Shown one piece after another: positions 48,400-61,311 of a DNA stretch of 64,000 bases. Source of the stretch: Bradysia coprophila (Eukaryota > Arthropoda > Insecta > Diptera > Sciaridae); contig NW_023503293.1 in NCBI RefSeq assembly GCF_014529535.1, positions 420,472-484,471 on the forward strand, read 5' to 3'. The notes below the pieces were generated by a model. That model made no database searches. It had not been told where the DNA came from and saw only the letters and a program-made list of their open reading frames with translations. Both the position numbers and the translations under genes were made by a program. Numbering within the stretch: position 1 is the first letter of the stretch; each line of letters begins with the position of its first letter.

Positions 48400-50295
48400 G
48401 TCTGCGCAGAAACGACCGGTAATTTTTTTTTCTACAACTGATGAAGCATACTCCAACGAACCAAAAAAGCTATATTCGACGACCCCTTGGATATCAATTG
48501 ATCGACGTTTTCGCAAAGTGGCTCTTAGTTTAAACGATAACATAATAGCGCCCATTTATTTTAGATTTAATGCCGCCACGAAAAAAGGCTGTTGACACAA
48601 CCTATAACCTCTATAACAGATACAGAGTGTGAGCTGTGTGGAATGTTTGGAATTCATTGAAAACGTGGAATTCATAAGATTATGAGTTTCGAAATTTTGT
48701 GGACTGTAAAAGGTATAAAACCAAAAAATTAAATTCTTGTGTTTGCATCAGTCAAGGTTGCCTCAGAGTCGTCCGTTTTGTCTCCATTTTGCCTCTGTGT
48801 ACGTGACAGTTGTCTGGTTCATTGGTAAGCTAAGGTCATGTGGATAAGGGGAAATCAAAGTGGCAGATGAAAACGGAAATATTTTGAATCAGAAAAATAA
48901 AATAATTTAAAAAAATCATAAACTGCTAACGGATTGGTAGGGGCTATTCTGACCTGACCTCTTACCCTGTGACAAATGGAATCTGAACAAGTCACTTAAA
49001 TAATGAAACAGACTTGTAGACAGATCAATGTGCATTAAAAACGACATATTTTCGATGATCCACAGAGTGCAAGTGATTCACATGAAACATATTGACAAGT
49101 TGCGTAGACATGTCAAAAACTTCAAGAAGGAAATGATGAAAAAAAAAAAAATCGTATGTTGACAACGTTGATTAGATAATCCAAAGTGTGATTGTTGCGA
49201 CTCATTTCGAATAAAACCTGACTTTTCCACATTTGTCATTAACACAGAAAAGTCGTTAAATTTCGAATCCATCACCAGAAAAAAGCGAACTCCCACTCAC
49301 ATCCACATTGTAACCAAAACTCTATATAGATTTTCGCTTGTTGTTGCTGGCTTCTTATAGGTCTTACAAATTTGTTTGTTTTTCTTTTTGTGTCACGTTT
49401 ATTCATAGTTTATACAAATGATGATGAGTTTAGCAAAATATAAGGATTCCAAAAATAAAAGCAACTTTTGAATTTTGAAAAGTGATTCAATCGAAAATGG
49501 CTCATCATGGGAAAGGTGAGAGCATGGTGGAATATATAGAAGGTGCTTCTATAAAAATGCATGAATGTATGCGCATAACCGTGAAAAACATACAAAATAT
49601 ATTCCCACTTGACTCGGTATCTTTAACGTATACTCAGAAGTATTTTTAATTTTTCTTAAAAATGAAAATCATATTTACAAAAATAGAAATAACATTTTTG
49701 ATTTAGTGTTATACCACATTCGATTTTACATTGGGATATTATGTTTATTATAACTACAGCATATTCGCAACTCGATAAAATGTCCAGCAAAAAAAGCTCA
49801 ATTGAATTTTATTCTTGCATGATTCAATGAGATATTTCATTATACTTAAAGTGTAAATGTAAACACATTATACCTATCGGTCTATAAACTGTATAATGAT
49901 CAGCGCAAAATACAATTTTCTTCGGTGATGAAAAGCATATGGTTCAGAGCTTATTATTACATCTATCGTAGTATTAGTTGAATTTTCTGCTAATTTTTTT
50001 TTTTTGCAAAACAAAACGATTGAAATAGTCCACCATTCGCCTATATATATTTCACGATTGACCCAAAAACAGGTAAACATTTTCATCATTCTAGCATTGG
50101 AGTTGGAAAACGCTACGCCTTATTGCAGACCGTTTTTACGTGTGATTTCTCTTGTGCTATCGAACATACTTGACTGATTTTTTGTGCAAACGCGAACGGT
50201 TAATTGAAGCGGTGTTTTAGTATATTCTGAACAGTTGAGCTCATTTGAAATCTTTTTTTCTTTCGCAAATTATAACAAAAAGTTTACTTTTCATC
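48400..50295. other. Spacer, no gene assigned
   Basis: A plus-strand frame at 48386-48595 has protein-like composition, but I recognise nothing in it. Around 48760-48825 lies an inverted relative of the repeat at 25228-25290. The rest is AT-rich. Confidence 0.45.
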
Positions 50296-50322
50296 ATGCC
50301 TGGTGGACGTCCATTGTGGCAG
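50296..50322 (+). CDS. Possible nine-codon first coding exon, rest not found
   Basis: ATGCCTGGTGGACGTCCATTG continues to TGGCAG and then a strong donor GTGAGTG. It encodes MPGGRPLWQ in phase 0. The preceding sequence is a pyrimidine and A-rich leader. I could not find a following exon with a matching frame. I do not recognise the peptide. It may start a gene whose remaining exons are far downstream, or it may be chance. Confidence 0.3.
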
Positions 50323-52840
50323 GTGAGTGTAGAGCAATTAAACGGAATTTCTGTTTGATTTTTTCATATTTTGTTTATCAAAGAAATGACTCAAGAACGG
50401 TTGCGATTTGAAATTTTTATTTTTAAATTTAAAAAGTCGAAAAAGAAGTTGATTCTATCATACAATCTGGTGTTTCTTTTGGATACGACGCAGTGTTTGT
50501 AAAGTGATCTTTCATTTCGTTAAAATACTAAAATTATAAGCGATGCATTATAACGGTCGGTCACTCCAAAAGTGCGTTCACAAGAAAACGTTCAATATGC
50601 TCCTTGACACAATTTTCCCAATTTGAATCTATCAACAAACAAACAACTAACTAACGAACGTATGTCTCTCTATATTAAGTATGTTTTGTGAAAAATAATG
50701 CAAAGTCAGCACTTCTTTACATTGTATTGCATTGAAAAGCATCACTGAAGCACGGCAGTATGATCAACATTCTATAAATAATCGAAAATTTTAAATAAAC
50801 GGCTAATGGTTTAATTAGAAGAGAAGCAAAAAAAATTGCTGAGAAAACAAATTAAACTGAAAAACTATTTCTGGAATGGATTATGATTTCGAGTTTTCAT
50901 GTTTCATCGTTTTGTAAACAATTTTTTTCTCTTCCAAAATATTCTTCTTGATCTTAACTCCTGATGCTGATGTGTCTGTTGTGTGTGGGTGGAGTGGCAT
51001 TCATTCTCTTGATGATTGATATGTTCAAGGTAATGAGTCATTATTGTTTCGGTTTTTTTTTCTTGTTTAAAAAGAAAGTGTGGAAAAGCAATAAATGTCG
51101 GTGGAGGTATACCAGATTGCAAATTTTACAGACATGTAATAAAATTTGGAATTCCTGAGGTAATTCTCGATACCACAAATTAAACAGCCAACGGAGAAAT
51201 ATTTAATTTTATTTTTCTAAGAAAGTTGTTTGCATATTTTGGATAGATGTGCTTTCTAATTACTATTTAGATTATGGATCCCCTATATCCTTTCAATCAA
51301 TTAAAAATCAATAATACTGTCTACGACCTCCATGTACATTTAAAAAATTTAGATTCCTTATGAAATAATTCATTACGTCACCACTTACCACTCAATCTGA
51401 AAGACAATCAAAATAAACGATACACTCTGTTGGTGTTCATCTACAGTCCAAAATGTGTATGCAAAACTAATGAAGTATTAGTTGCAAGATTACGTATCGG
51501 ATGCAGAAATAGTTACTTGCTTACAAATAAAACAGAAATAGGAAATTCAGACAAGAATGAAGTCTTAGAGGGCATTCGAGGATTCAATCATAACTTTATA
51601 AATCACTAGATAGTTATTTGTGTTAGGTGTCTGCTTTGGGACGATTGAGTTTAGACAATTTTGCGAGTAGCAATAGTGACAAAGACGGATACAACTTTTC
51701 AGAGACTGCGAGACAAATTGTAAAACTCCTCACTTTAGGCGTGCTGGAGTGGGCAATTTAAGAAATTAAGCGATTGAGAAAGAGAGAAAAGAATGTTTTG
51801 AAAAAAAACAAAATTGTAAAATTTTCTCGCTCGCTCCGCTCGATATATTTTTTTCCTTTTCAATTGTCAATGCAACCCAGGATGCTGGAATTGATTGTCC
51901 GGCCCTGGTCGTAAGAGAAGTATTAGTCACTTTTTGGCCTTTTGAAGGTTCAGCTCTCAATTGAGTCATTTAAATAATTTCAAAGGACGATTTTCCACTA
52001 TTGAGATAGTAGCTATTGAGGTAGTAGCCTGTCAGATAAGTGTGTCTATTTTGAGATTAGCTTGAACAACCTTCACCTTGTGAAGAACAGGTCCAATAAT
52101 TTTTTTTTCAATAAAGCCACGAAGCAATATGTCCATTCTCAGGTGGACGATTTTCAACGATTTTTTTTTGTACACTCCAGCGTCAATTCGATTGAACGCC
52201 ACGGGCACTTGCAATGTATGATTTTTCTGACTCTTTCACACACTGGCCGTTTAGATATATGTGTCTTTTTCACACTTGTGTGATGAGTTATTTCATTTAA
52301 ATGTAACGTGGATGGCCAATGTATTTTTCATAGTGAACATATGAACAAATGTAAAGTGGATAGCAGCGGATTTTGCCTCGGCACTGCCTCATCAAAACGA
52401 ATTTGGGCACTCTATTTACGTCACAGATAGCTTCAGTGCTCGAGAGAGCAATGCCAAATCACATCAATCACCTGTTCAATTAAAAAGAATCAGTTTATTA
52501 TACGCTATGTTGATTCCCTTACACGTAATGCTCCAAATTGTATACATTATTGTTGAACTCATTAGTGCATTAAATGAACAATCGTAACTGAAGCTTCAGT
52601 TTATAAAATGATAAATAATTAAGAAAGTAAATAGATGCATATGAGGTGAATGTATTTCTGATATCTGTAACCTGTAACCTTTCACTGAGCGCACATCTTT
52701 CATTTTTCATTCAACTTAACAAGTTTATATCCAACATTTTGGACAGCGAAAAATTCATTCAGAGCAGAGGACTAATGCCATTGAAAGTAATAGTTAACTA
52801 TAATTGACGAAGAATGAAAAGATCAAAAGTTTTATTGCTA
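50323..52840. other. AT-rich spacer, no gene seen
   Basis: Only short frames are present. One at 50964-51158 starts with a hydrophobic helix but has no splice acceptor upstream and a stop just before it. A TCGCTCGCTCCGCTCGA core typical of the local palindromic elements lies near 51827. Confidence 0.45.
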
Positions 52841-53345
52841 ATTCTGTTGAAGCGAGGCGAAGCCGAGGTTAATAAACAAAAAAAACGGGACTTTTCATTT
52901 ATGTCCCGAGTTATGGAATAGAGTTTACATGCTACATGCGTCGAAAACCGTACTTTTCATGTTTCAAGTACTTCTTTCGAAGCCCTCAGCATATAATAGT
53001 ATTTTACATGACTAGGGATGAAAAGATGAAAAGTAGAGTTTTCGTGTGAATTTTGTTGATTGAGGCGAAGCCGAGGTCAATAAACACACGAAAACAAGAC
53101 TTTTCATTTTTATCCCGAGTTATGTAATTGATTTTACATGCTGAGAGCGTCGAAAGTAGTGCTTGAAACATGAAAAGTACGGTTTTCGACGCATATAGCA
53201 TGTAAAATCCATTACTTATGTACTCAGTATAAAAATGAAAAGTCTCGTTTTCGGGTGTTTATTGGTCTCGGCAACGCCTCGGATCAACAAAATTGACACG
53301 AAAACTCTACATTTCATCTTTTTATTCCTATTCATGTAATATATT
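52841..53345. repeat. Cluster of palindromic GCGAAGCCGAGGTC units
   Basis: At least three units follow one another, each with AAAAGTAGAGTTTTCGTGTG on one side and the inverted CGAAAACGAGACTTTTCAT-like sequence on the other. The centre reads GAGGCGAAGCCGAGGTCAATA. Single copies recur near 5730-5830, 39170-39300, 39600-39740, 59010-59100, 59995-60070 and 60180-60300. Confidence 0.75.
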
Positions 53346-53349
53346 TTAC

Positions 53350-53404
53350 ACACTTGTCACGAAGAGGTCCAGGCTTGCCGAGACTGATAGTGACAAGTGT
53401 GTAC
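53350..53404. repeat. Hairpin TTACACACTTGTCAC / GTGACAAGTGTGTA
   Basis: Perfect arms of about 14 bases with a GC-richer loop. It directly follows the palindromic cluster. Confidence 0.65.
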
Positions 53405-53760
53405 TCTATTTTATCATATAAGCGAAAACGAGACAACAACATAGAACTGAAGTGTAATTTTTGATTTAAACTTCTAGTTAAGTAATTTTGACAGCCGAAC
53501 ACCGCGCGTATATGATAAAATACAATTACATGTCAACACTTTGTCAACACAATTACATGGTTTGATTTCCCAAACCAAGTCTTTTGTCTTCCCTAGTAAT
53601 GTAATAAGTCATTTTTAACCCTAGGTAAATCAAAATCATGTAAAATGTATTGACTCCACAGCATTTCGTCGTAAATAATTTTTACTGTTAATTCTCCGCC
53701 CACGATGATCTCAACGGTGCGGTTCACCATCATTTTATTTATGAAGCAAGTCAATTTTAT

Positions 53761-56700
53761 TTAAAAAATTATTTTATCTTCTAAATTTACATCAATTTTG
53801 CTACAGAAACTAAAAGTATAGTAATTTATCGTCTTCAACCGCACGATCTATGATTTTCCGTACAACTCCGACGGATGGGCGATATCTATTTGATATTTGA
53901 ATATTTTATTAAATTAAATGGCCGAAGAGAACCGAAAATTTGATCGACCTACCTGATACAAGATATTCAGCTGGCATAAAATGGAAAATTCGATTTAATA
54001 TTCCGAGAAGAATGTCTTCGATAGTTTTTGCGATAATTGGCTTTAGTGCTTCTGATACCGGCCTCCAGTTTTCGTTTAAGTATTTGTTTGTGCTTTCCTC
54101 TGAAAGATCAGAAATTTTTAGAAATGACTCGACCCCAATCCGATCAAGAAATTTGTGCGAATAACAATATCCGCTCAGGAAAAGAAAGCGATTCTATGGA
54201 TACTTATTACTTAATTTAGCGGACTTTATTACCATGACAATGAACGTACCTAGAACCTTAACGCCATCAAATAAATTGTCTAAGCGTAATTTCAAACCAG
54301 TTATATTGAAGTCGACACGCGTCTCAGTGACATTATAAAAAATATGACCAAACTTCTCATACAAGTGGGTCTTGGTGTAAAGTGTAATGTCCATTCCACC
54401 TGAAAGAATAAATGTGCAATGTTAAACTAAAAATAAAACTCAGTTTAGTGTGTGACTGTGCTGCACGTTGAATTGAATTTCTTTTAAATGGGACAAGGAC
54501 AGAAGTAAGACAATTTTAACTGTTGCAATTGTTGGAATTATTTTCATTCATTCCATCAGAAGAACTCAATGTTTTTCTTGCAACAAGTAACTTATTTTGG
54601 TCGAGGAATCGTTTAAATTAATTTTGACATCAATATCTTCGATAGATTGCAGAGCTGCTATTTTCTTATTTCCGATAAATTATAAAACCAGAGCCAGTAC
54701 CCGATACATTTTTAAGGCCAGAACCGACCCGCTTAACAAATGATCATCTAGATTTTTGATTTTCTCCTTTTTTTGCATGTGCGTTGGAACGAAATACTAA
54801 TATATATAATCTAGATTTCTATTTCATTTGTTAAGCGAGTTCCATGTGGGCTATGGTAAGCCTCTCTGGTTTTGTTGCAGCGACATCTTTCATCGAAAGA
54901 GTGAATCGTTCTCTATCAGAAGAGTTTTGATTGAATAGAGAAAAGAGAACTGACGCCGTAATCCCTCTCCTGAGGGCGTCTACTATGTAATCCAAACAAA
55001 AACATTCAACAGGTGCGAAATATCACCTCCTAACACTCTTTGTCGACCTTCGATTTTTTGCAAACAGTCAACAAGCGAATATGAAAGTAAGCAACGACAG
55101 CGGTTTTGAATAATCATGCCCAGAGCTGGTTGGGCATATAACCAACAGACATCTAGGAAATTGCACTGATGGAGCCTGGTACAGTGTAAAAAAATCTCTC
55201 AAAACATATGCAGTGCAATTTTCTGTCGGTGGATGTCAATTAATTGAATAAATGACTTCTGCAAAAATAGTTCCCCTTGCATCACTTGGCAGATTTTTTC
55301 TTTTACTTTTCCTGATAATGAAGTAGAAAAAACAGGTTTAAGCATTAAAGCGTGATACGTTTGCCGTTTCTAAAACGTTACCGTCTCCGTCTTTTTCGAA
55401 AAATCAAATTAGTGCCTTTGCACTTCCCAGAGCGGCATGAACTTCGGCCTTGTGTATACGACGTTACACCAGATTGTTTTGACCTCCTTACCAGTTTTTC
55501 AGATGAAAATGTATTCAAGTGAATAATCCATCCATAAATATGTTAAACATCCTACTAACCGCTTCTAAGACAACTTTAGAGTTAGAATTTTAAATGTCAT
55601 TCTCATATCTATTCGGTTTTAATTATCAATTTTAGCTAAATAATGCTTATGTCGGTATTCGTGTTTGACTAATAACAGGCTTTGTGTTCGAACGCAAATG
55701 TGTGGTGTATATCAAAGCATTTTAATTTGTTGAAATTGAACTTTTAATAAAACTCACTGGGTTCGAACAAACATGATCCGTGGCCATTCAGAGGTATCAC
55801 CAAAATTCTGCCCTTCATGTTATAGTTTCCTTCAATTCGCATTTTCGGCAAGTAGATTTTCGTTATCCAACTGTAGTCGACGGGGCTTACACTGAAATTT
55901 GAATGTGAAGACTGTGCATCAGTTTAACATATCAAAATTGTGACAATATAATTTGATGTTTTGCTGTTGAATTACATGTGTACATAGCGTGTGCAAATGA
56001 TTCGACATAAAATGGTTATTGTGTCTTGATTGCACTTTAAATTGACGTAATAATTAAATTTAAAATTGATGCGTCTACGTACTCGCTTTCTATAACTTTT
56101 GTGTTAGCAAATCCTGTGACGACAGCTTTTGATAGAGATGAATTTATACTAACTGGTCCATCACCGGCGAAAATTTTTATTTTACTCAATTTCATTGGAT
56201 CAATTTGAAGATTATCTAAGCCCTCGATGCCTAAATTGAATGTTTACGAAATGTAGCTGTATTTGTATATCAAGGCTCATTTTTCGAACATACCTGTTGC
56301 TAGTTTCGTGAACAGCCTTTGAATACTTTCGGTCGAACATGGTACGAAGCCCGGCTCCTTGATTTTACATGTTTTAATAAAATCGGCTGAAAATATTGGC
56401 GAAATTATTGAAATATAATAAGGAAGGGTGCAAATATTGAAATTCTTTAAGAACGTTTAGCATCCCATGCGGACAGTATATTGTACACTGTTCAAATGTT
56501 CGTGAGGTCAATAAACTCAAAAATGTGTCTTTTCATCTAATTTCGGATTTTATAGCATAGCGGGGGTGTGTACTGGGGTTGTGTGCACGATGTACATAAG
56601 GCCTCGTCTAGGGAATAAGAATTTGTAAGCAAAATTTTGAATTCTAACTTTTGTCACTGCGGTAAAAGTAGATTACGTTATTGTTTGAAATGTTTTATTT

Positions 56701-58226
56701 TTACAAGGCAGGCAAGAGCTGACATAACTTAATGCACAATTAAATGTTCAAAATAATTACGTCTCGATGCCTCTCACAAGTCAATAATGTATTATTACAA
56801 TCTGCGGGCGTTGAACTTTGGCTCGACCTACAAACCTCCCAAACATCTAAACAACAAAATGTCCAAGCAAGACAGAAGTGTACTAATTGATGGGCCAACC
56901 AAGGCCATTGGCATTACACGAATACGAATACAAATATAAAAGTCAGCTTGACACGAAAAAAAAAATTTGCTGACAAGCGTTAAACGCATTGAATATTGAA
57001 AACGGAAAATGAGTTGCAATTCAGAAATGAGGTGGAAGCTGCAATCGGTAAAAAATGCCATATTTATTTTTATTCTAATCGTAAAATGACTTGCAACGGG
57101 GAAATGATTTGCTACTGGACAGTGATGTGAAAGTGATTTAAAACCAGAAAATCGTTTCAATTTGAGAAGTAATGTGTCATCGAGAAATATAGATTAATCG
57201 ATGAAACGTTTCGGTAGCAAAGAATAAAAATAAAACTTTTCACGTCAATCCAAAACCTTAATCTTTCAGAGGCGGCAAGCATACCAGTAGTTTACTATGG
57301 AATCTTTTACTGCATTGGATCTAATTATTTTCCAGAGGTTGATTTAAAATCTTTTACTTCATTTTTTGAAATTTTTTTGCTACATGAGAACATTCTACTC
57401 AGTTCTTACAGTTTATATCGATAACAGATGATAGCCATCCGTAACAGATTACGAACAATTCGTTCCACTGAATTGCTGAAATGTACACTCTATTCACATG
57501 GCTACCTCTTTTATTATTTGGAAATCTCTTTCTACTAAATGGAAAAACTTACTTTCCTCATCGGGCACTAGACACTTTTTCATTTTTAGAAGACGCTGCT
57601 ACTGTTACAACTGTTCTAACACTTGACTCCACTCACCAATATTGACTCCACTCATAAAAATGAAATGCTTTTTACGTGTTACGGCAATATAACATATCAC
57701 CGCCTGAGGCTCAAAAAATCATCTTCTTTGATCGAGAACAAAATTGTTTTCATTCATTTCCCAACCAACTTAGTGTCAACTTTCAAAACCAAATGTAATT
57801 TACTGAAATTAGCATCCAAATTCTTTATCGGCTTAATACTTTACAACGTGTTTCACGTAAACTACTCATTGCTCAATAACCTGTACACACAATCACCATA
57901 TCCGAAACTGAAACCAGTATATTAACAACTACGTTTTGCAAGATTTGTAAAAACTAATGACATAAATTAATACATTTGAGACACAAGTGCACTGAATTGG
58001 GAAAACATTAATTCTATTTGCAGATGCAGACCCACTTTTAGTCTGCATATTTTTCTAATTTTTAAATTTTTAACTTGACAATAACGGCAACCACATCACT
58101 ATAATGCTTTGCATTATTCCGGCAAAAATGTACCTTACCTTTGGTCTTCATGTACTCATCGGCGAAAGCATATCCAATAGTTGCATATAATATAAAACTA
58201 ATCGCGATTTTATTATATGTAGTCAT
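53761..58226 (-). CDS. Takeout/juvenile-hormone-binding-like secreted protein
   Basis: Seven exons, from 5' to 3': 58139-58226, 56294-56386, 56083-56230, 55758-55891, 54250-54399, 53953-54099 and 53761-53780, with phases that fit. They give about 259 residues, near the usual 240-260. A signal peptide (about residues 1-22, ending GYAFA) precedes a mature start DEYMKTKGADFIKTCK. The paired Cys of KTCKIKEPGFVPC is the N-terminal disulfide of the JHBP/takeout family. Later family words are YNMKGRILVIPLNGHG, KLRLDNLFDG and NENWRPVSEALKP. Members bind small lipophilic ligands in haemolymph or sensory fluid; the ligand here is unknown. The last 20-base exon (EDKIIF, stop) is the least certain part. 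Reading through instead gives a slightly longer tail. AATAAA overlaps the stop region. Introns 1 and 4 (1752 and 1358 bp) hold repeats. Confidence 0.9.
54730..54837. repeat. MITE-like palindrome CGCTTAACAAATGA in JHBP-like intron
   Basis: CGCTTAACAAATGA on the left matches TCATTTGTTAAGCG-like sequence on the right, with ATCTAGATTT repeated inside both arms. Confidence 0.65.
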
Positions 58227-59440
58227 AATTGCTGACTCTGACTATATAAATATTTCTCAAATCACTTTTAAGGAAATAAAAATTTTGATTAGTTAAATGA
58301 CTTAAAAAAACGAATTTTCTATTTATTTTTTTGTTGTTGTTTAACTTTCAAGCTCACGATGTGTTGTGACGAGGCATTCTCTCTATCACTGCATTATATA
58401 ATTTCTGAACTCAACAGTCAGCAGCACTTTTAAATCTGTGCAATAGTGTCTCATAATCTCCACTCTGTTGTTTATTATTGTTGCTGTTTTATTGGTTCAT
58501 CTAATGTAAAGGCAAAAATGAAAATGAAAAAAAAAATTAAGTCTAATTTCTGGTTGAAAGGTAGATGTGGTATACACGTTAGAATTTCGCTGTCAGGCAA
58601 TTGCATTATTAAAGCATATCAATTACATACAATCACGGACACTTCTGGGAAAGTGTCTTTACTGTTGCATGTTCTTAAGTTTTAATTACTTGTCAGCTCA
58701 TGCACATTTTGTCTGAACATTTAAAAAGTAAACATTACGATTGTTACGTTGCATTACAGATGCAATGTCAAGTTCAATTAACAGAATTTTTGATTTGCGG
58801 ATTTGCCTTATCTCAGGTGTGGTATAAATGCATCGCTTTTGGGGGTTATGGCATAGAACTATTACGATCGAAGCTATCTTGATTGAATAATGGTTTGGTA
58901 AGTCCAAGTAAATCAAGATCAATGTAATTTATAATTTAGCTATTTTTGCTACAAGTATTGTAAGAGGGAATTTCATCTGCGAGAAATTGTGAAAGTTTTA
59001 CATAACAAGCTAGAAAAAGTTGAAAAGTAGAGTTTTCGGGTGAATTTTGTTGACCCGAGACGATGCCGAGACTTTTCACTTTTATCCCGAGGATTTTGCA
59101 TGCTTCTGAAACATAAACCAATTTTCTTATTTTCCCCACTACACACCTGCGGCCACTTTCCACACTAGGGAAAACAAAAGCCTGTAAAATCACTATTGTA
59201 ACAAAGCCATTGGAACTGCTGGTCATAAGATTCGTTTGTGACAGTTTGACCATCTCTGAGAAAAGTCAGCAACATTTATGCAGATCTAGGCAAGTAGTTG
59301 ACTTTTCTGAGAGATAGTCGAAACTAACAATTCTAGATACAATACGAAACGCCCAAATGTAGACGATCAGCTAAGCACGCAGCCTTTCTGGAAAAAGTGA
59401 GACCATCGTTTTGTGTTCAATTGTGTTGGCCCTAAGTAAA
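58227..59440. other. Upstream region of takeout-like gene and spacer
   Basis: This should include the promoter of the takeout-like gene. One copy of the palindromic GAAGCCGAGG family lies near 59010-59100. No gene is seen. Confidence 0.45.
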
Positions 59441-59553
59441 AATAATGAATGTTTGTGGTGGTGTAACCTGCTACGAGAAAATGCAATAGTTCACTGAAAT
59501 TGGATCAAATTCTGAGTTTTGTCATAGTTTTCTCACCACAAACATTTATTATT
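59441..59553. repeat. MITE-like element, AATAATGAATGTTTGTGGTG ends
   Basis: The left AATAATGAATGTTTGTGGTG and right CACCACAAACATTTATTATT are inverted copies with one mismatch over 20 bases. Confidence 0.75.
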
Positions 59554-59720
59554 GTTACCTATTTGTGAGGCCGAAAACTCGAACACTATGCTTCTATGAT
59601 TTGTCGCAAGTTGTAAATGAGTTTTTAAAAATTTTCAAAAACGATTTTTGACATCTAGGGTTGATAGCAATTTTTTGTCTCGATTCCAGTCTCGATCATT
59701 CATCCTAAAATAGCCTCAAT

Positions 59721-59950
59721 ACAAACAACAAACACTCTACGGATAATAGTGATCGAGTCAAAATGGTCCAAAATTGTGCCGTCTAAATTTGACATTTTTA
59801 GACAAAGTGATGTACGAACGATTTGTTCATTATCAAAAATAAAGGGCACCTTTCATACATCACTTTTTGATTTGACCACGGGAACCACTTGTTAAAATCA
59901 AGCAAAATTTCGACTCGGCCACTATTATCCGTAGAGTGTTTGTTGTTTGT
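59721..59950. repeat. MITE-like element with 31-bp perfect inverted ends
   Basis: The left end begins ACAAACAACAAACACTCTAC and the right end finishes GTAGAGTGTTTGTTGTTTGT. The match continues inward over GGATAATAGTG / CACTATTATCC. About 230 bp, no coding content. Confidence 0.85.
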
Positions 59951-60323
59951 AAATAGGCTATTTAATTCATCCATCGCACACCACTATTAGATATTTAGAT
60001 TGCCAAGGTCAATAAGTACACGAAAACGATACTGTTCATCGGAGTTACGTACAATATTTTACATTCTGAGGGCACCGAAAAAAGGCATTAGGTTGCGAGC
60101 TAATGATAAGTAAGTGATCTCACTTTCCAAACGTCTTGTCCACATGGAACATTCGAATGGTTTTCGGAACAGAAACTTTAAAAAAAGTTGAAAAGTAGAA
60201 TTTTCGGGTGTATTTTGTTAATCCAAGGCGAAGCCGAGGTCAATTGATACACGAAAACGAGACTTTTCACTTTTATCCCGAGTAATGTGATGTATTTTAC
60301 ATAGTTTTGAGCTCAATTTATTT

Positions 60324-61017
60324 TGTGCCACCGAGAATTGAAATACGACGGATTTCAATATCGATAACTAGATTGAAATGTCCAAAATTACAACACCCGT
60401 TTTCATGGCTTATTACAACACTCAAACCAGTGTTGAAATGAAATTCGTATGAGTTATTACAGCATTCGTTTTAAAAAAATGCAAAGCAACGTGATCGATC
60501 AAATTCGAAGAGTGATTGTTTACAATGAAAATTCTGAATTTTTGTGCATTTGTCTATTTCAATTCTCGGTTGGCACAAAGCATGATGTGTTACACGTATT
60601 GTAATGTTGATTTTTTCAGCACACGACCCAATTTTCCTTACTCGCTCCGCTCGTAAGGAAAACTTGGGTCTAGTGCTGAAAAAATCAACATTACAATACT
60701 TGTAACACAACATACTATTGTGCCACCGAGAATTGAAATACGACTCTTTTCAGCACTCATTTTAGTGTTGTAAAGTGATTTATTTCCGCACCCGTTTGAT
60801 GTGATATTACAACACTCAAAGCAGTGTTGAAATGGAATTTGTATGAGTTGTTACAGCATTCGTTTGAGAAAATGCAAAGCAATGTGCTCTTGTCTATTTC
60901 AATTCTCGGTTGGCACAAAGCATGATGTGTTACACGTATTGTAATGAGATTTTTTCAGCACACGACCCAAAACTTGCTGAAAAAATCAACATTACAATAC
61001 TTGTAATACAACATACC
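60324..61017. repeat. Tandemly duplicated complex palindromic element
   Basis: Unit 1 (60324-60718) and unit 2 (60719-61017, shortened inside) both start TGTGCCACCGAGAATTGAAA. Each has the inverted partner TTTCAATTCTCGGTTGGCAC, then a second hairpin TTACACGTATTGTAATG with its inverted copy. The first unit has TTACTCGCTCCGCTCGTAA at the hairpin tip; the second lacks it. Confidence 0.75.
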
Positions 61018-61311
61018 ATTTCATCCGTAGGGTTGTAATAAGCAACTTTCGTCGCTAAGATTAACAAAAGGATGTGGTTGACGGTAGATTTTAGGCAATT
61101 TTGCAGGTTGTAACAAGCAAACGTGTCTAAAATCAACCGTACTTAAGAGATGCGCATACAACTTTTCATGCTGAGGGCCTAAATTACGAGAAAAATTTCG
61201 AAATTTATGCCCAAATTCTTTGTTTTGTTATGATGTATTTCGAAAACTGTAATATTAATTGAAATTTTCTTAATTTGGATTTTTTTATAGATTTGTGATC
61301 AACTTCCATAG

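Noticed and set aside
48386-48595. Plus-strand frame after a TTGCAG-like acceptor with protein-like composition
   Set aside because: No recognised family, no upstream exon in phase, and it sits among repeats. Left unassigned.
50964-51158. Short frame beginning with a hydrophobic helix (LMCLLCVGGVAFILLMIDMF), possible exon 2 of the 50296 exon
   Set aside because: No AG acceptor exists between the in-frame stop just upstream and the helix, and the later part is low-complexity.
58243-58250. TATATAAA close to the takeout-like start codon
   Set aside because: It lies only about 24 bases upstream of the ATG on the minus strand, so a start 30 bases downstream would fall after the ATG. Probably chance AT-rich sequence.
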